The position numbers and the translations under genes were made by a program. Shown here one piece after another: positions 17,551-28,373 of a DNA stretch of 48,513 bases. Within the stretch, counting starts at the first letter, position 1; each line of letters opens with the position of its first letter. Source of the DNA: Polaromonas sp. UBA4122. GTDB taxonomy: Bacteria; Pseudomonadota; Gammaproteobacteria; Burkholderiales; Burkholderiaceae_C. The DNA lies in assembly GCA_002381615.1 (NCBI GenBank), contig DFWY01000080.1:1-48513 (forward strand), given 5' to 3'. The notes beneath the pieces were generated by a model, which worked only from the letters and a program-made list of their open reading frames with translations, searched no databases and had not been told where the DNA came from.

Positions 17551-18354
17551 TTATAAGGTCAGGATGACGGCCGGCAAATCAAGCGCCTTGATCTTGCTGG
17601 CGGCCTTTTCAGCCTCGGCCTTGCTGGCAAACGGGCCCACGCGGACCCGGATGCGCTTGCCATCTTTGGTTTCGGCGACCTGTGCGTAGGTTTTGAGACC
17701 GGCTTTCTCCAGCTTGACGCGCACTTCGCGGGCCTTGGCGACATCGGCAAATGCGCCAACCTGCACCACCACGCGGCCTTGATACTCGGCGCCGGAGCTT
17801 TTGTCGGCCAGCGTTGCTGTCTTGCCATTGAGCAGGGCGCTGGCGCGCGCACCCCCGTCGCTCGCGCTTGGTGCCTTGGGAGCCGGTTTGGCTTCTACCT
17901 TGGCTGGTGGCCTGGCTTCGGCTTTTACCTCCGGTTTCAGATCCGGTTTTGCTTCGTTTTTAATAGCTTCCGGTGCCTGTTCTACAAGGGCCGGCGCCTG
18001 TTTTGATGGCAAAACTTCTTCTTTGGGCGCCAGGCTGGCAGCAACGGCCACTTTTTCAGCAGGCGACGCGACAGACACCGATGCGGGCGCCATGGCGGCA
18101 GCCGGTGCGGGGATGACCAGCGGCTTGACCGTACCTTTACCGGGAATTTCAATCGGAATATCGACTGGAATGGGCCTCGGTTGCGTATCAAACAGCAGCG
18201 GAAAACCCACCACCCCCATCAATACCAGCACGGCCGCACCAATCAGGCGGTGCTTGGCGCGTTTGCGCATGACTTCCACGCTTTCCGGTTGAGCGGCTGG
18301 TCCGGCAGTGGGAGCAGCCTTTGAGCTGCCCCGGCGGAAATTGAAAAACGACAT
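17551..18354 (-). CDS. dedD: SPOR-domain protein (DedD-like)
   Basis: Predicted bitopic membrane protein of 267 residues. A basic N-terminus is followed by one span (RLIGAAVLVLMGVVGFPLLF, about 36-55), a long Pro/Ala/Lys/Glu-rich periplasmic linker (about 60-190) and a C-terminal SPOR domain from VVVQVGAFADVAKAREVRVKL to the end, which binds denuded peptidoglycan at the septum. DedD-type proteins assist cell constriction. The linker contains a diverged copy of the 17-bp repeat (17951-17967) encoding AIKNEA. Position between folC and cvpA matches other Burkholderiales. Confidence 0.85.
   Translation of the reverse strand: MSFFNFRRGSSKAAPTAGPAAQPESVEVMRKRAKHRLIGAAVLVLMGVVGFPLLFDTQPRPIPVDIPIEIPGKGTVKPLVIPAPAAAMAPASVSVASPAEKVAVAASLAPKEEVLPSKQAPALVEQAPEAIKNEAKPDLKPEVKAEARPPAKVEAKPAPKAPSASDGGARASALLNGKTATLADKSSGAEYQGRVVVQVGAFADVAKAREVRVKLEKAGLKTYAQVAETKDGKRIRVRVGPFASKAEAEKAASKIKALDLPAVILTL
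17951..17967. repeat. 17-bp dispersed repeat, copy b (inside SPOR protein linker)
   Basis: On the coding strand GCTATTAAAAACGAAGC, translated in phase as A-I-K-N-E-A. The right half is the most diverged of the nine copies, so the assignment is weaker. Confidence 0.45.
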
Positions 18355-18466
18355 GGTGTGGCTTGAATCCGTTAAGGGTGACGTTAAGGGTTCACGGGGG
18401 CTGTCGGGCTTCCCAAGGCTTGGGGCTGTCCGGGTTTATGCGGCCCTTATTCGACCCTGCTCGCCA

Positions 18467-19789
18467 TTAAGCGGCCAAGTGCGGCGCCGAAAGACGCGGC
18501 ACGCCGCCCTTCAAAATGCCGCCCACCGTGAAGAACGAGCCGAACACCACAATTCTATCAGCGGGGTCTGCCGCCTCGACGGCCGCCTGCAGGGCCAATT
18601 CGGGACTTTTGTAAGTGTTGGCAGTGACCTCAGGTCGGGTTTTTACCGCCTCCCATTTGGCGCGCAGTGCCTCGCCGCTGGCAGCCCGCGCTGTGGGCAA
18701 GTCCGTGAAATACCACTTGTCGATCAGCGGGCCCACCCGCACCAGCATGAGGGCCAGGTCTTTGTCGGCCATGGCACCAAAAACAGCGTGGGTGCACGGG
18801 TAAAAACCCATGGCATCGAGGTTTTCGGTCAGCGCCGCCACCGAATGCGGGTTGTGCGCCACATCCAGCACCAGCGTGGGCTGGCCAGGAATGATCTGGA
18901 AGCGCCCCGGCAGCTCCACCATGGACAGACCCACGCGCACGGCCTGGGCCGTCACGGGCAGGCGCTCGCGCAAGGCCGTCAGCGCCGCCAGCACGCCGGA
19001 GGCGTTGACCAGCTGGTTGGCGCCGCGCAAGGCCGGGTAAGCCAGCCCGGCATAGCGCCGGCCTCCTTTATCTTTGGAAGCGGCCCAGCCCCACTGCTGC
19101 TGGTCGCCCGAAAAATTAAAGTCCCGGCCCAAGCGCCACAAATCAGCACCCACTTCTGATGCATGGTCAAGAATGCTTTGGGGCGGCACCGGGTCGCTCA
19201 CCACCACCGGCTTGCCGGCGCGCATGATGCCGGCTTTTTCCAGGCCTATGCTTTCACGGTCCGTTCCCAGCAACTCCATGTGATCGAGGTCAATGCTGGT
19301 GATCACGGCGCAATCGGCATCCAATATATTGACGGCGTCCAGCCGACCGCCCAGGCCGACCTCCAGAATGACGACGTCCAGTGGGGCATCCGCCAGCAAT
19401 TGCAGGATGGCCAGCGTCGTGAACTCAAAGTAGCTCAACGAAATTTCATGGCCATTTTGGGTTCTTGCCGCCTCAACACGGGAGAAGTATGCTATTAAAT
19501 CAGTAGCATTTACGATGTCGCCGCGCACCCGGCAACGCTCCTCAAAATGCACCAGATGCGGCGAGGTGAAAACCCCGGTTCGGTAGCCGGCCTGCAGCAA
19601 TATGGCCTCTAACATGGCGCAGGTCGAGCCTTTGCCGTTGGTGCCAGCCACCGTGATGATGGGGCATGCAAATGCCAGACCCATGCGCCGCGCCACGGCC
19701 CTGACGCGTTCCAGCCCCATGTCTATGCTTTTGGGGTGCAGGCGCTCGCAATAGGCCAGCCAGTCGCTGAGGGTTTTGAGATGTTCCAT
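18467..19789 (-). CDS. folC: Bifunctional folylpolyglutamate/dihydrofolate synthase
   Basis: Mur-ligase-like enzyme that joins glutamate to dihydropteroate and extends folate polyglutamate tails, using ATP. The P-loop VAGTNGKGSTCAMLEAIL is near residue 47; next come GVFTSPHLVHFEERCRV, VGLGGRLDAVNILDAD and VLDVAHNPHSVAALTENL. The open frame runs to 19813, but the ATG at 19789 has GGAAA 5 nt upstream and gives 440 residues starting MEHLKTLSDWL, which fits the family. accD, the usual neighbour upstream in related genomes, is absent; pip is there instead. A dispersed repeat lies in frame at 19491-19507. Confidence 0.92.
   Translation of the reverse strand: MEHLKTLSDWLAYCERLHPKSIDMGLERVRAVARRMGLAFACPIITVAGTNGKGSTCAMLEAILLQAGYRTGVFTSPHLVHFEERCRVRGDIVNATDLIAYFSRVEAARTQNGHEISLSYFEFTTLAILQLLADAPLDVVILEVGLGGRLDAVNILDADCAVITSIDLDHMELLGTDRESIGLEKAGIMRAGKPVVVSDPVPPQSILDHASEVGADLWRLGRDFNFSGDQQQWGWAASKDKGGRRYAGLAYPALRGANQLVNASGVLAALTALRERLPVTAQAVRVGLSMVELPGRFQIIPGQPTLVLDVAHNPHSVAALTENLDAMGFYPCTHAVFGAMADKDLALMLVRVGPLIDKWYFTDLPTARAASGEALRAKWEAVKTRPEVTANTYKSPELALQAAVEAADPADRIVVFGSFFTVGGILKGGVPRLSAPHLAA
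19491..19507. repeat. 17-bp dispersed repeat, copy c (inside folC)
   Basis: GCTATTAAATCAGTAGC on the plus strand. folC reads the complement GCTACTGATTTAATAGC in phase as A-T-D-L-I-A, so this copy is inverted relative to the gene. Confidence 0.7.
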
Positions 19790-19874
19790 AGCGGTTTCCA
19801 TGTAGGCCCGCATTGTCGCCGCATTGTCAATCAGCGCAGAAAACCTTTGGCCGAGCGCGCCAGGCTTTCGCCAC

Positions 19875-21034
<1,160 letters not shown>

Positions 21035-21098
21035 TAATTATGCCCGTCCCACATGGGTCATAAGCACTTTTTCCTTAAACTTATGGCAAACTCACGGC

Positions 21099-21443
21099 AT
21101 GATCATTGTTTACGGCATTGCCAATTGCGACACTGTTAAAAAAGCCCGCGTGTGGCTGACCGAACACGGGCAGACCTGCGAATTTCATGACTTCAAGAAG
21201 CGCGGCGTTCCACCGGAAAAACTGGCGCTGTGGGCGCAAGTCGTCGGCTGGGAGAAGCTGCTTAACCGCCGGGGCACAACCTGGCGCAAGCTGGATGCTG
21301 CCGCACAGGCCGCCGTGATGGACGCCGCCAGCGCGCATACGCTGATGCTGGCCCAGCCCAGCGTCATCAAACGCCCGGTGGTGGACTGGGGGCAAGATAT
21401 TACGGTCGGGTTTGATGCCGCAGCCTGGGCGCACCGAATTTGA
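21099..21443 (+). CDS. ArsC/Spx-family protein, YffB-like
   Basis: Thioredoxin-fold protein of 114 residues. It begins IIVYGIANCDTVKKARVWL, with the single cysteine-type GIxxCDTVKKA motif of YffB, then FHDFKKRGV and a C-terminal PSVIKRPVVDWG, in which the arginine-proline turn is conserved. Such proteins are often labelled arsenate reductase but the arsenate-specific context (arsR, arsB) is lacking, so glutathione-linked redox function is more likely. The ATG at 21099 is chosen; the longer frame adds sequence unlike the family. The gene stands alone on this strand after a 249-bp AT-rich gap containing a 17-bp repeat. Confidence 0.87.
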   Translation: MIIVYGIANCDTVKKARVWLTEHGQTCEFHDFKKRGVPPEKLALWAQVVGWEKLLNRRGTTWRKLDAAAQAAVMDAASAHTLMLAQPSVIKRPVVDWGQDITVGFDAAAWAHRI

Positions 21444-21503
21444 ATTGCAAAAGGTGGTAGCGCTACGCTAACCATCTTTACAGCCGATTTACCGAACTCT
21501 GCG

Positions 21504-21536
21504 CCCCAAAATGACTCTTATTTAATAAGATTGGGG
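21504..21536. promoter_or_regulatory. Nested inverted repeat before the glycine-zipper gene
   Basis: CCCCAA (21504-21509) pairs with TTGGGG (21531-21536), and between them TCTTATT and AATAAGA form a second palindrome with a single central base. It lies 85 bp upstream of the start at 21621. It could be an operator or terminate the preceding gene, though no U run is present. Confidence 0.4.
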
Positions 21537-21620
21537 CTAGCGCTTGAGTTGCTGCCCGCATGGTGGTGAGGTCGTCAAAGCGGTTCAGCTTCAGTTATTG
21601 GCTGAAAAAGGATTTGAATC

Positions 21621-22325
21621 ATGAAAAAAGTACTTGTCATTTCCACCGTCGCTGTCACCGCCGGCTTGGCCTCTGTGTCCGCGTCGGCCATGGACATTCT
21701 GGCGCGGGTCATTTCCAGCACGCCGGTGGTGCAACAGGTGGCCGTGCCCAGACAGGTGTGCAATACCCAAGCCGTCATAACGCAAGCCCCCAAATCGGGC
21801 GCGGGCGCGCTGATGGGCGCTTTGGCGGGCGGCGCAGTCGGCAACGCCATTGGCAATGGGAGCGGCCGGGCTGCCGCCACCGTGATTGGGCTGGTAGGCG
21901 GCGCGATGATGGGTGACCGCATCGAAGGCCCCAACAACCAGGTCCAAAACGTCCAGCAGTGCACAACGCAGACTTTTTACGAAAACCGCCCCAGCCACTA
22001 CAACGTGGTGTATGAATATTCCGACACGCAGTACACCGTGCAGATGATGAACGACCCCGGACCGTATGTGCGGCTGCAGGTGACGCCGGTCGGCGCAATA
22101 ACAGCTTCACCCCAAGCGGCTCAGGCTTTCCAGCCTGCCCCCATCGTCCAGCCCCAAACCTACATTGAGCCGGCGCCGGTGCAGCAGCCGGTTTATGTGC
22201 AGCCCGTGATGTACCCCGCCTATTACCCCCAGCCTTCTTACTACGCGCCGTATTACCCGCCGATCGGGCTCTCTCTGAACTTCGGCTATAGCCAGGGTTA
22301 CGGTGGACATCGACGCTGGCGTTGA
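21621..22325 (+). CDS. Glycine-zipper outer-membrane-type protein
   Basis: Predicted 234-residue exported protein. A signal peptide (MKKVLVISTVAVTAGLASVSASA, cleavage near 23) is followed by a glycine-zipper membrane segment, GAGALMGALAGGAVGNAIGN then VIGLVGGAMMGDRIEG, as in the 17-kDa surface-antigen family. Two cysteines (VCNTQ and QQCTTQ) flank the zipper. The last 80 residues are rich in Pro, Tyr and Gln with repeated QPVYVQPVMYPAYY-like text and probably extended. Role unknown; envelope location is inferred. A strong terminator follows, so it is monocistronic. Confidence 0.82.
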   Translation: MKKVLVISTVAVTAGLASVSASAMDILARVISSTPVVQQVAVPRQVCNTQAVITQAPKSGAGALMGALAGGAVGNAIGNGSGRAAATVIGLVGGAMMGDRIEGPNNQVQNVQQCTTQTFYENRPSHYNVVYEYSDTQYTVQMMNDPGPYVRLQVTPVGAITASPQAAQAFQPAPIVQPQTYIEPAPVQQPVYVQPVMYPAYYPQPSYYAPYYPPIGLSLNFGYSQGYGGHRRWR

Positions 22326-22347
22326 GCGTTCAGCGTTCAGCGACATC

Positions 22348-22378
22348 AAAAAAGGGGCGTTTTTAACGCTCCTTTTTT
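22348..22378 (+). terminator. Terminator after the glycine-zipper gene
   Basis: AAAAAAGGGGCGTT pairs with AACGCTCCTTTTTT (one mismatch) around a short T loop, giving a GC-containing stem with a T run on either strand. It starts 23 bp after the stop codon. Confidence 0.8.
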
Positions 22379-22509
22379 ATGCGCCACGTCTGAGGTGAAG
22401 AATTCCGCACGGCAATGCGGCGGTGCCTTGGCAGCGCAGGTGACCTAAAATCACCGGTTTACGCGCCAGACCGCTGGCAGCAGAGTGTTTCCTGTTTATT
22501 CAACGAGCC

Positions 22510-24182
<1,673 letters not shown>

Positions 24183-24233
24183 AACACGTTTGGCATATCC
24201 TTTGGTCCATCACTCTGAAATCAGGAGTCAGCC

Positions 24234-24491
24234 ATGAGCCAGGTAGCCCAACTTTTCACCAATGGCCGCAGCCAAGCGGTTCGCTTGCCTGCGGCCTATC
24301 GCTTCGACACCAAAGAGGTTTTCATCCGCCAGGACGCGGAAACCGGCGATGTCATCTTGTCGCGCAAGCCAGCAAGCTGGGACGGCTTTTTCGCCGCGCT
24401 TCAAGATGCCGACATGCCAGCCGATTTTTTAAGCGCATCAGAGCGTGAGCAGGGAACGCAGAACCGTGACCCTTTTGGAGCTATGGATTGA
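24234..24491 (+). CDS. vapB: VapB-type antitoxin without its toxin
   Basis: An 85-residue protein with an AbrB/SpoVT-like N-terminus (VAQLFTNGRSQAVRLPAAYRF, FIRQDAETGDVILSRKP), the DNA-binding half of VapB antitoxins, and a C-terminal toxin-binding tail ending in SEREQGTQNRDPFGAMD. AGGAG lies six bases before the ATG. VapB normally overlaps the start of vapC; here an ATG does overlap the stop (TGATG), giving M-L-Q-Y, but the sequence then turns into IS30-type transposase text. The antitoxin is therefore orphaned; it may persist as a regulator or be a relic. Confidence 0.83.
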   Translation: MSQVAQLFTNGRSQAVRLPAAYRFDTKEVFIRQDAETGDVILSRKPASWDGFFAALQDADMPADFLSASEREQGTQNRDPFGAMD

Positions 24492-24493
24492 TG

Positions 24494-24626
24494 CTCCAGT
24501 ACTTTCCCACGAAAACGAATCTTCAGCAACCAGGAGGAGGTCAATGAGGCGGTCTACAAACTTAGCCACAGGCCGCGCAAGTGTCTACAGTACCCGCTTT
24601 TGAAAAGCGAGTTTTATACAGCCTAG
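24494..24626 (+). pseudogene. IS30-family transposase C-terminal fragment, frameshifted
   Basis: One frame reads LQYFPTKTNL from about 24494; a +1 shift near 24519 continues as IFSNQEEVNEAVYKLSHRPRK then CLQYPLLKSEFYTA before TAG at 24626. The QYFPKGTDL and RPRKxLGYRTPxEVF blocks are the C-terminal hallmark of IS30-family transposases. Only the last 45 or so codons remain, with a shift and a decayed PxE motif, so no mobility is expected. It starts exactly at the expected position of vapC, so insertion and later deletion probably removed the toxin. No terminal inverted repeats could be identified. Confidence 0.6.
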
Positions 24627-24762
24627 TAAAGCAATTGCACCGCCCACGCTGGTCAAAATCGATTTCGCCAGCATCATGCCTTCATCACCTGTTGCCAGTT
24701 CTTTCTTGGCTCAGTGCACTACATAAGGTGACATTAGGCACACATCAAGTTAAACTTTCAGA

Positions 24763-25056
24763 ATGAAACCATTTCGCTGGAATCACGAGAAAAACGAGGC
24801 ATTGAAAATTGAGCGGGGTATCTCATTTGAAGAGATGGTGCTGGCCATTGAGGCAGACGGTTTGCTCGATGAATTGCGCCACCCGAACCCGGAAAAATAT
24901 CCCAATCAGTCCGTTTTTGTCATCGCACTCGACGACTACGTTTACCTGGTGCCCTACGTTGAAGAGCCAGACTACTACTTCCTGAAGACCGTCATTCCCA
25001 GCCGAAAAGCAACCCGAGACTATTTACTGAGGAGCAATCCAGATGAAAAAACCTGA
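24763..25056 (+). CDS. BrnT-like toxin
   Basis: A 97-residue protein of the BrnT type, RelE-fold ribonuclease toxins. It shows FRWNHEKNEALKIERGISFEEM, a central DELRHPNPEKYPNQSVFVIALDD, YLVPYVEE and the closing FLKTVIPSRKATRDYL that contains the conserved arginines of the C-terminus. It overlaps the downstream antitoxin by 14 bp. Toxin before antitoxin is the normal order of brnTA, opposite to most type II pairs. Activity is inferred from family only. Confidence 0.75.
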   Translation: MKPFRWNHEKNEALKIERGISFEEMVLAIEADGLLDELRHPNPEKYPNQSVFVIALDDYVYLVPYVEEPDYYFLKTVIPSRKATRDYLLRSNPDEKT

Positions 25057-25366
25057 CGCATTCGAACAAGACATTCTGGCCGCCTACGAAAAAGGTGAGC
25101 TCAAGTCCACCTCGCCTTCCAGGGCAAAGCTGGCAAAGTTCAAAGCTGCAGCCAGCGCCACGTTCTTGAAGGAAAAGCGGGTCAACATCCGCATTTCAAC
25201 GCCGGACCTGATGGATATTCAGGCTCGGGCGCTTGAAGAAGGCATGCCTTACCAGACGCTGATCGCCAGCGTGCTGCACAAGTATGTGTCCGGGCGTTTT
25301 GTGGAGCCGTCGTCAAGCTTGAAGTCGCGCTCAAGTGGGGCGCGCGAGAAGCGACGCGAATCCTGA
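25043..25366 (+). CDS. CopG-type antitoxin paired with the BrnT-like toxin
   Basis: A 107-residue protein with an N-terminal acidic helix (KPDAFEQDILAAYEKGEL) and a ribbon-helix-helix-like C-terminal half, KRVNIRISTPDLMDIQARAL then EEGMPYQTLIASVLHKYVSGRF. That phrase marks the CopG_antitoxin type. It is expected to neutralise the overlapping toxin and repress the promoter. The last 20 residues are Ser/Arg-rich and look added. Confidence 0.78.
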   Translation: MKKPDAFEQDILAAYEKGELKSTSPSRAKLAKFKAAASATFLKEKRVNIRISTPDLMDIQARALEEGMPYQTLIASVLHKYVSGRFVEPSSSLKSRSSGAREKRRES

Positions 25367-25439
25367 CAGGTTTCCGGTCATTAGCGGCCACTTTTTGGAG
25401 CCAAATAGGCCTTCAACCCATTGAATACGGGCGCAAGCA

Positions 25440-25456
25440 GCTACTAAATCAATAGC
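25440..25456. repeat. 17-bp dispersed repeat, copy e (intergenic)
   Basis: GCTACTAAATCAATAGC in the gap between the antitoxin gene and murB. This copy matches the consensus at every position. Confidence 0.7.
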
Positions 25457-25484
25457 ACCCTCAGCGCCGGACCGACAAAAAAAC

Positions 25485-26564
25485 TCAAACCACCACCGGT
25501 TCCGGCTCCAGCAGGATGCCAAAGCGCTCATACACACTGGTCTGAATGGCCTTGGCCAGCGTCATCACCTCGCCGCCGGTCACCGGGTTGCTGGCACCGC
25601 CGCGATTCACAAGGACCAGCGCCTGCTTGTCATAAACACTTGCATTGCCAACGGACTTGCCCTTCCAGCCGCAGGCGTCAATCAACCAGCCTGCAGCGAG
25701 CTTCACCGAGCCGTCGGCCAGGTGGTAATGAACAATTTTGGGTTCCCGCTGAATGATGTCGGTGCATTGCTCGGGTGAGACGGTCGGGTTCTTGAAGAAG
25801 CTGCCGGCGTTACCAATCACCTTGGGGTCGGGCAGCTTGGCCCGGCGAATGTCGCAAATCCACTCATAAATTTGTAGCGCATCAGGCGCGTCAATCCTGG
25901 ACTGCAGCATCTTTTTATCGATATCCGCATACCCCAATACAGGTTTCCATGGCTTGGGCAGCGAAAACCGCACCCGGGTGATCAGCGCCTTGCCGGCCAA
26001 GCCGAAACCCTGGGCGTCTGAACCATGAACTGCGCTGTGGGCCATGCTGCTGTGCTTGAACACCGAATCGCGGTAGCCAAACGCGCATTGCGCCGCATTG
26101 AGCGTGAAGCTCTGTCCGCTCGTCAAGTCCACGGCATCAAGCGAATCAAAGCGGTCTTGCAGCTCTACCCCGTAGGCGCCGATGTTCTGCACGGGTGACG
26201 CACCGACCGTGCCCGGAATCAGCGCCAGGTTTTCCAGACCCGGATAGCCGTTTTGCAGGGCCCAGGTGACCAGCTCGTGCCAGTTTTCACCAGCGCCGGC
26301 CTCCACAATCCAGGCTTTGGCGGTTTCGCTGACAAGGCGCTTGCCCATGATCTCCACCTTGAGCACCAGGGATTTGACATCACCGGTCAGCACGATGTTG
26401 CTACCCCCGCCCAATATGAACTTGGGCGCAGCGCGCAGGGCCGCGTCCTGCAGCACCGCCGCGATATCGACCTCGCTGCTCACCCGGACCAGGGTGAGCG
26501 CCTTGGCCACGATGCCAAAGCTGTTGAAAGGCTGGAGTGGAACGTTTTTCTCGACTAACATCAT
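25485..26564 (-). CDS. murB: UDP-N-acetylenolpyruvoylglucosamine reductase
   Basis: FAD enzyme of peptidoglycan precursor synthesis that reduces enolpyruvyl-UDP-GlcNAc to UDP-MurNAc. The N-terminal NSFG and a GGGSNIVL block with [17 protein letters not shown] are the FAD-binding features; [17 protein letters not shown] follows and the proton-donor serine lies in [11 protein letters not shown]. The C-terminal [23 protein letters not shown] block matches the type I (E. coli-like) class. Length 359 residues. Two adjacent ATG codons (26564 and 26561) could start it. Divergent from yajQ. Confidence 0.94.
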   Translation of the reverse strand: MMLVEKNVPLQPFNSFGIVAKALTLVRVSSEVDIAAVLQDAALRAAPKFILGGGSNIVLTGDVKSLVLKVEIMGKRLVSETAKAWIVEAGAGENWHELVTWALQNGYPGLENLALIPGTVGASPVQNIGAYGVELQDRFDSLDAVDLTSGQSFTLNAAQCAFGYRDSVFKHSSMAHSAVHGSDAQGFGLAGKALITRVRFSLPKPWKPVLGYADIDKKMLQSRIDAPDALQIYEWICDIRRAKLPDPKVIGNAGSFFKNPTVSPEQCTDIIQREPKIVHYHLADGSVKLAAGWLIDACGWKGKSVGNASVYDKQALVLVNRGGASNPVTGGEVMTLAKAIQTSVYERFGILLEPEPVVV

Positions 26565-26603
26565 GGGATTGTCTCATCCCTCATTTCTAGCAAAGACGAC
26601 ACC

Positions 26604-27089
26604 ATGCCCTCCTTTGATACTGTTCTTGAAACTGATCTGGTCAAGGTCAAAAATGCCGTTGAAAACACCAGCAAGGAAATCGGCACCCGATTTGATTTCA
26701 AAGGCACTGCCGCCTCGATTGAGCTGAAAGACAAGGACATCACGCTGATTGGCGATGGAGATTTCCAGATCGACCAGATCCACGACATTTTGCGTAACAA
26801 GCTCACCAAGGCCGGCGTTGACGTACGCTTCCTGGACATTGGCAAGATTGAAAAGATAGGCGGCGACAAGGTCAAGCAAGTTACCAAAGTGCGCGACGGC
26901 ATTGAAACCGAACAGGCCAAAAAAATCCAGCAGCTCATCAAGGGCAACAAGATGAAGGTGCAGGCCTCCATTCAGGAGGGCAAGGTCCGCGTGACCGGCG
27001 CCAAGCGTGATGATCTGCAGGCGGCCATGGCCCTGATTCGCGCCGAGATCAAGGATCTTCCGCTGAGTTTCGACAACTTCAGGGACTGA
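26604..27089 (+). CDS. yajQ: YajQ family nucleotide-binding protein
   Basis: Cytosolic protein of 161 residues, with two ferredoxin-like domains. It opens [21 protein letters not shown] and carries the family's [47 protein letters not shown] and [17 protein letters not shown] blocks. Members bind nucleotides or tRNA and, in Xanthomonas, cyclic di-GMP; I cannot tell which applies. Divergently transcribed from murB with 39 bp between. Confidence 0.94.
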   Translation: MPSFDTVLETDLVKVKNAVENTSKEIGTRFDFKGTAASIELKDKDITLIGDGDFQIDQIHDILRNKLTKAGVDVRFLDIGKIEKIGGDKVKQVTKVRDGIETEQAKKIQQLIKGNKMKVQASIQEGKVRVTGAKRDDLQAAMALIRAEIKDLPLSFDNFRD

Positions 27090-27190
27090 ATGGCCCCCAC
27101 GCTTGCCGCGTTTTGTTTCAGGTGAAGCGTGAGAACAAGCTGATGATCCTGGACAAGCGTTACCAGCCGCCACCTGGGTAGCCTATTTTC

Positions 27191-27853
27191 CTATTTTCCT
27201 CTTTGCCTGTTTGCATCTTTGCCAGGCTGTTTGGAAGCCCCCAGTTTCGATTCGGTGCCCTTCAGCAGCTTGTTGATGTTCTCGCGGTGACGATATAGCA
27301 GCAGCGCACTGATGGCGACCAGCATGGCCATGATGCTTTTGTCGACATACCAGGCACCCCGGTCGCCCAGCAGGTAAAACAGCGGCGCAAACACCGCAGC
27401 AGCCAGCGACGCCAGCGAGGAATAACGCGAAAAAAAGGCCACGATCAGCCAGGTCGCCAGCGTTGCCAAGCCCAGCGACCAACTGATGCCCAGCAGCACG
27501 CCCGCCGCCGTGGCCACGCCCTTGCCGCCTTTGAACTGGAAAAAAACCGGGTACAAGTGCCCAAGGAAAGCCGCCAGGCCGACGGCCGCGACGGTGCCGT
27601 CGCCCAGACCGTAGTCGCTGCCCAACCACTTGACCAGCACCACGGGCAGCCAGCCTTTCAGGCCATCGAGCAGCAAAGTCGCCACCGCCGCCACCTTGCT
27701 GCCGGAGCGCAGCACGTTGGTGGCGCCGGGATTCTTGCTGCCGAAGCTACGCGGGTCTTTCAGGCCCATGGCCTTGCTGACGATGATCGCAAAAGACAGC
27801 GACCCGAGCAAGTAGGCCAGCAGCACAGCGCCGAATGAGTATGCGTAATCCAA
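27191..27853 (-). CDS. plsY: Acyl-phosphate glycerol-3-phosphate acyltransferase
   Basis: Membrane acyltransferase forming lysophosphatidic acid from acyl-phosphate and glycerol-3-phosphate. The 220-residue protein has about five spans and the three cytoplasmic motifs: RSFGSKNPGATNVLR, then KGGKGVATAAG and, near the end, HRENINKLLKGTESKL. Start is TTG at 27853, supported by AGGGGAG upstream. It has 15 bp to ybaK, with which it is probably transcribed. The C-terminal tail is Lys/Gln-rich. Confidence 0.92.
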   Translation of the reverse strand: MDYAYSFGAVLLAYLLGSLSFAIIVSKAMGLKDPRSFGSKNPGATNVLRSGSKVAAVATLLLDGLKGWLPVVLVKWLGSDYGLGDGTVAAVGLAAFLGHLYPVFFQFKGGKGVATAAGVLLGISWSLGLATLATWLIVAFFSRYSSLASLAAAVFAPLFYLLGDRGAWYVDKSIMAMLVAISALLLYRHRENINKLLKGTESKLGASKQPGKDANRQRGK

Positions 27854-27868
27854 AATTGTCTCCCCTTG

Positions 27869-28372
27869 TTATTCGTTCAGCGCGCACTGCACCAATTTTG
27901 CATCCAGCAAGGTTACACAAACCTGCGGATCAATGCCGACCAGGTAGCCGCGCCGGCCTCCATTGATGGCGATTTTAGACAAAGCCAGAATACTTTCCTC
28001 GATATACACCGGCATGGCTTTGCGCGTGCAGAAAGGCGAAGTGCCCCCGACCAGGTAACCGCTGTGGCGATTCGCCACTTCAGGCTGGCAGGGCTCGACC
28101 GATTTGGCGCCAATTTGTCGCGCCAGATTTTTGGTCGACACTTTGCGGTTGCCATGCATCAGCACCAGCAAGGGCTTGGCATCCTGGTCCTGCATAACCA
28201 GGGTCTTGACGACGGTGAAAGGGTCCAGGCCCAGCACCTCGGCACTGTGCTGCGCGCCACCGTGCTCCAGGTACTCGTAGGGATGCTCGGTGAAAGCCAC
28301 CTTATGGGCCTTCAGCAGCTGCGTGGCCGGGGTTTCGCTAACGTGCTCATTTTTGCGGTCTTTTTTAGCCAT
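27869..28372 (-). CDS. ybaK: Cys-tRNA(Pro) deacylase
   Basis: Editing enzyme that hydrolyses cysteine wrongly attached to tRNA-Pro, acting free of ProRS. The 167-residue product contains TPATQLLKAHKVAFTEHPYEY, the KTLVMQDQDAKPLLVLMHG strand with the active-site lysine region, and VGGTSPFCTRKAMPVYIEES, matching the YbaK/EbsC type. It starts one base after the aldo/keto reductase stop. Confidence 0.92.
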   Translation of the reverse strand: MAKKDRKNEHVSETPATQLLKAHKVAFTEHPYEYLEHGGAQHSAEVLGLDPFTVVKTLVMQDQDAKPLLVLMHGNRKVSTKNLARQIGAKSVEPCQPEVANRHSGYLVGGTSPFCTRKAMPVYIEESILALSKIAINGGRRGYLVGIDPQVCVTLLDAKLVQCALNE

Positions 28373-28373
28373 G

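Noticed and set aside
27120-27182. Short frame ENKLMILDKRYQPPPG after yajQ
   Set aside because: Only about 20 codons with no start context; could be a gene remnant but cannot be supported.
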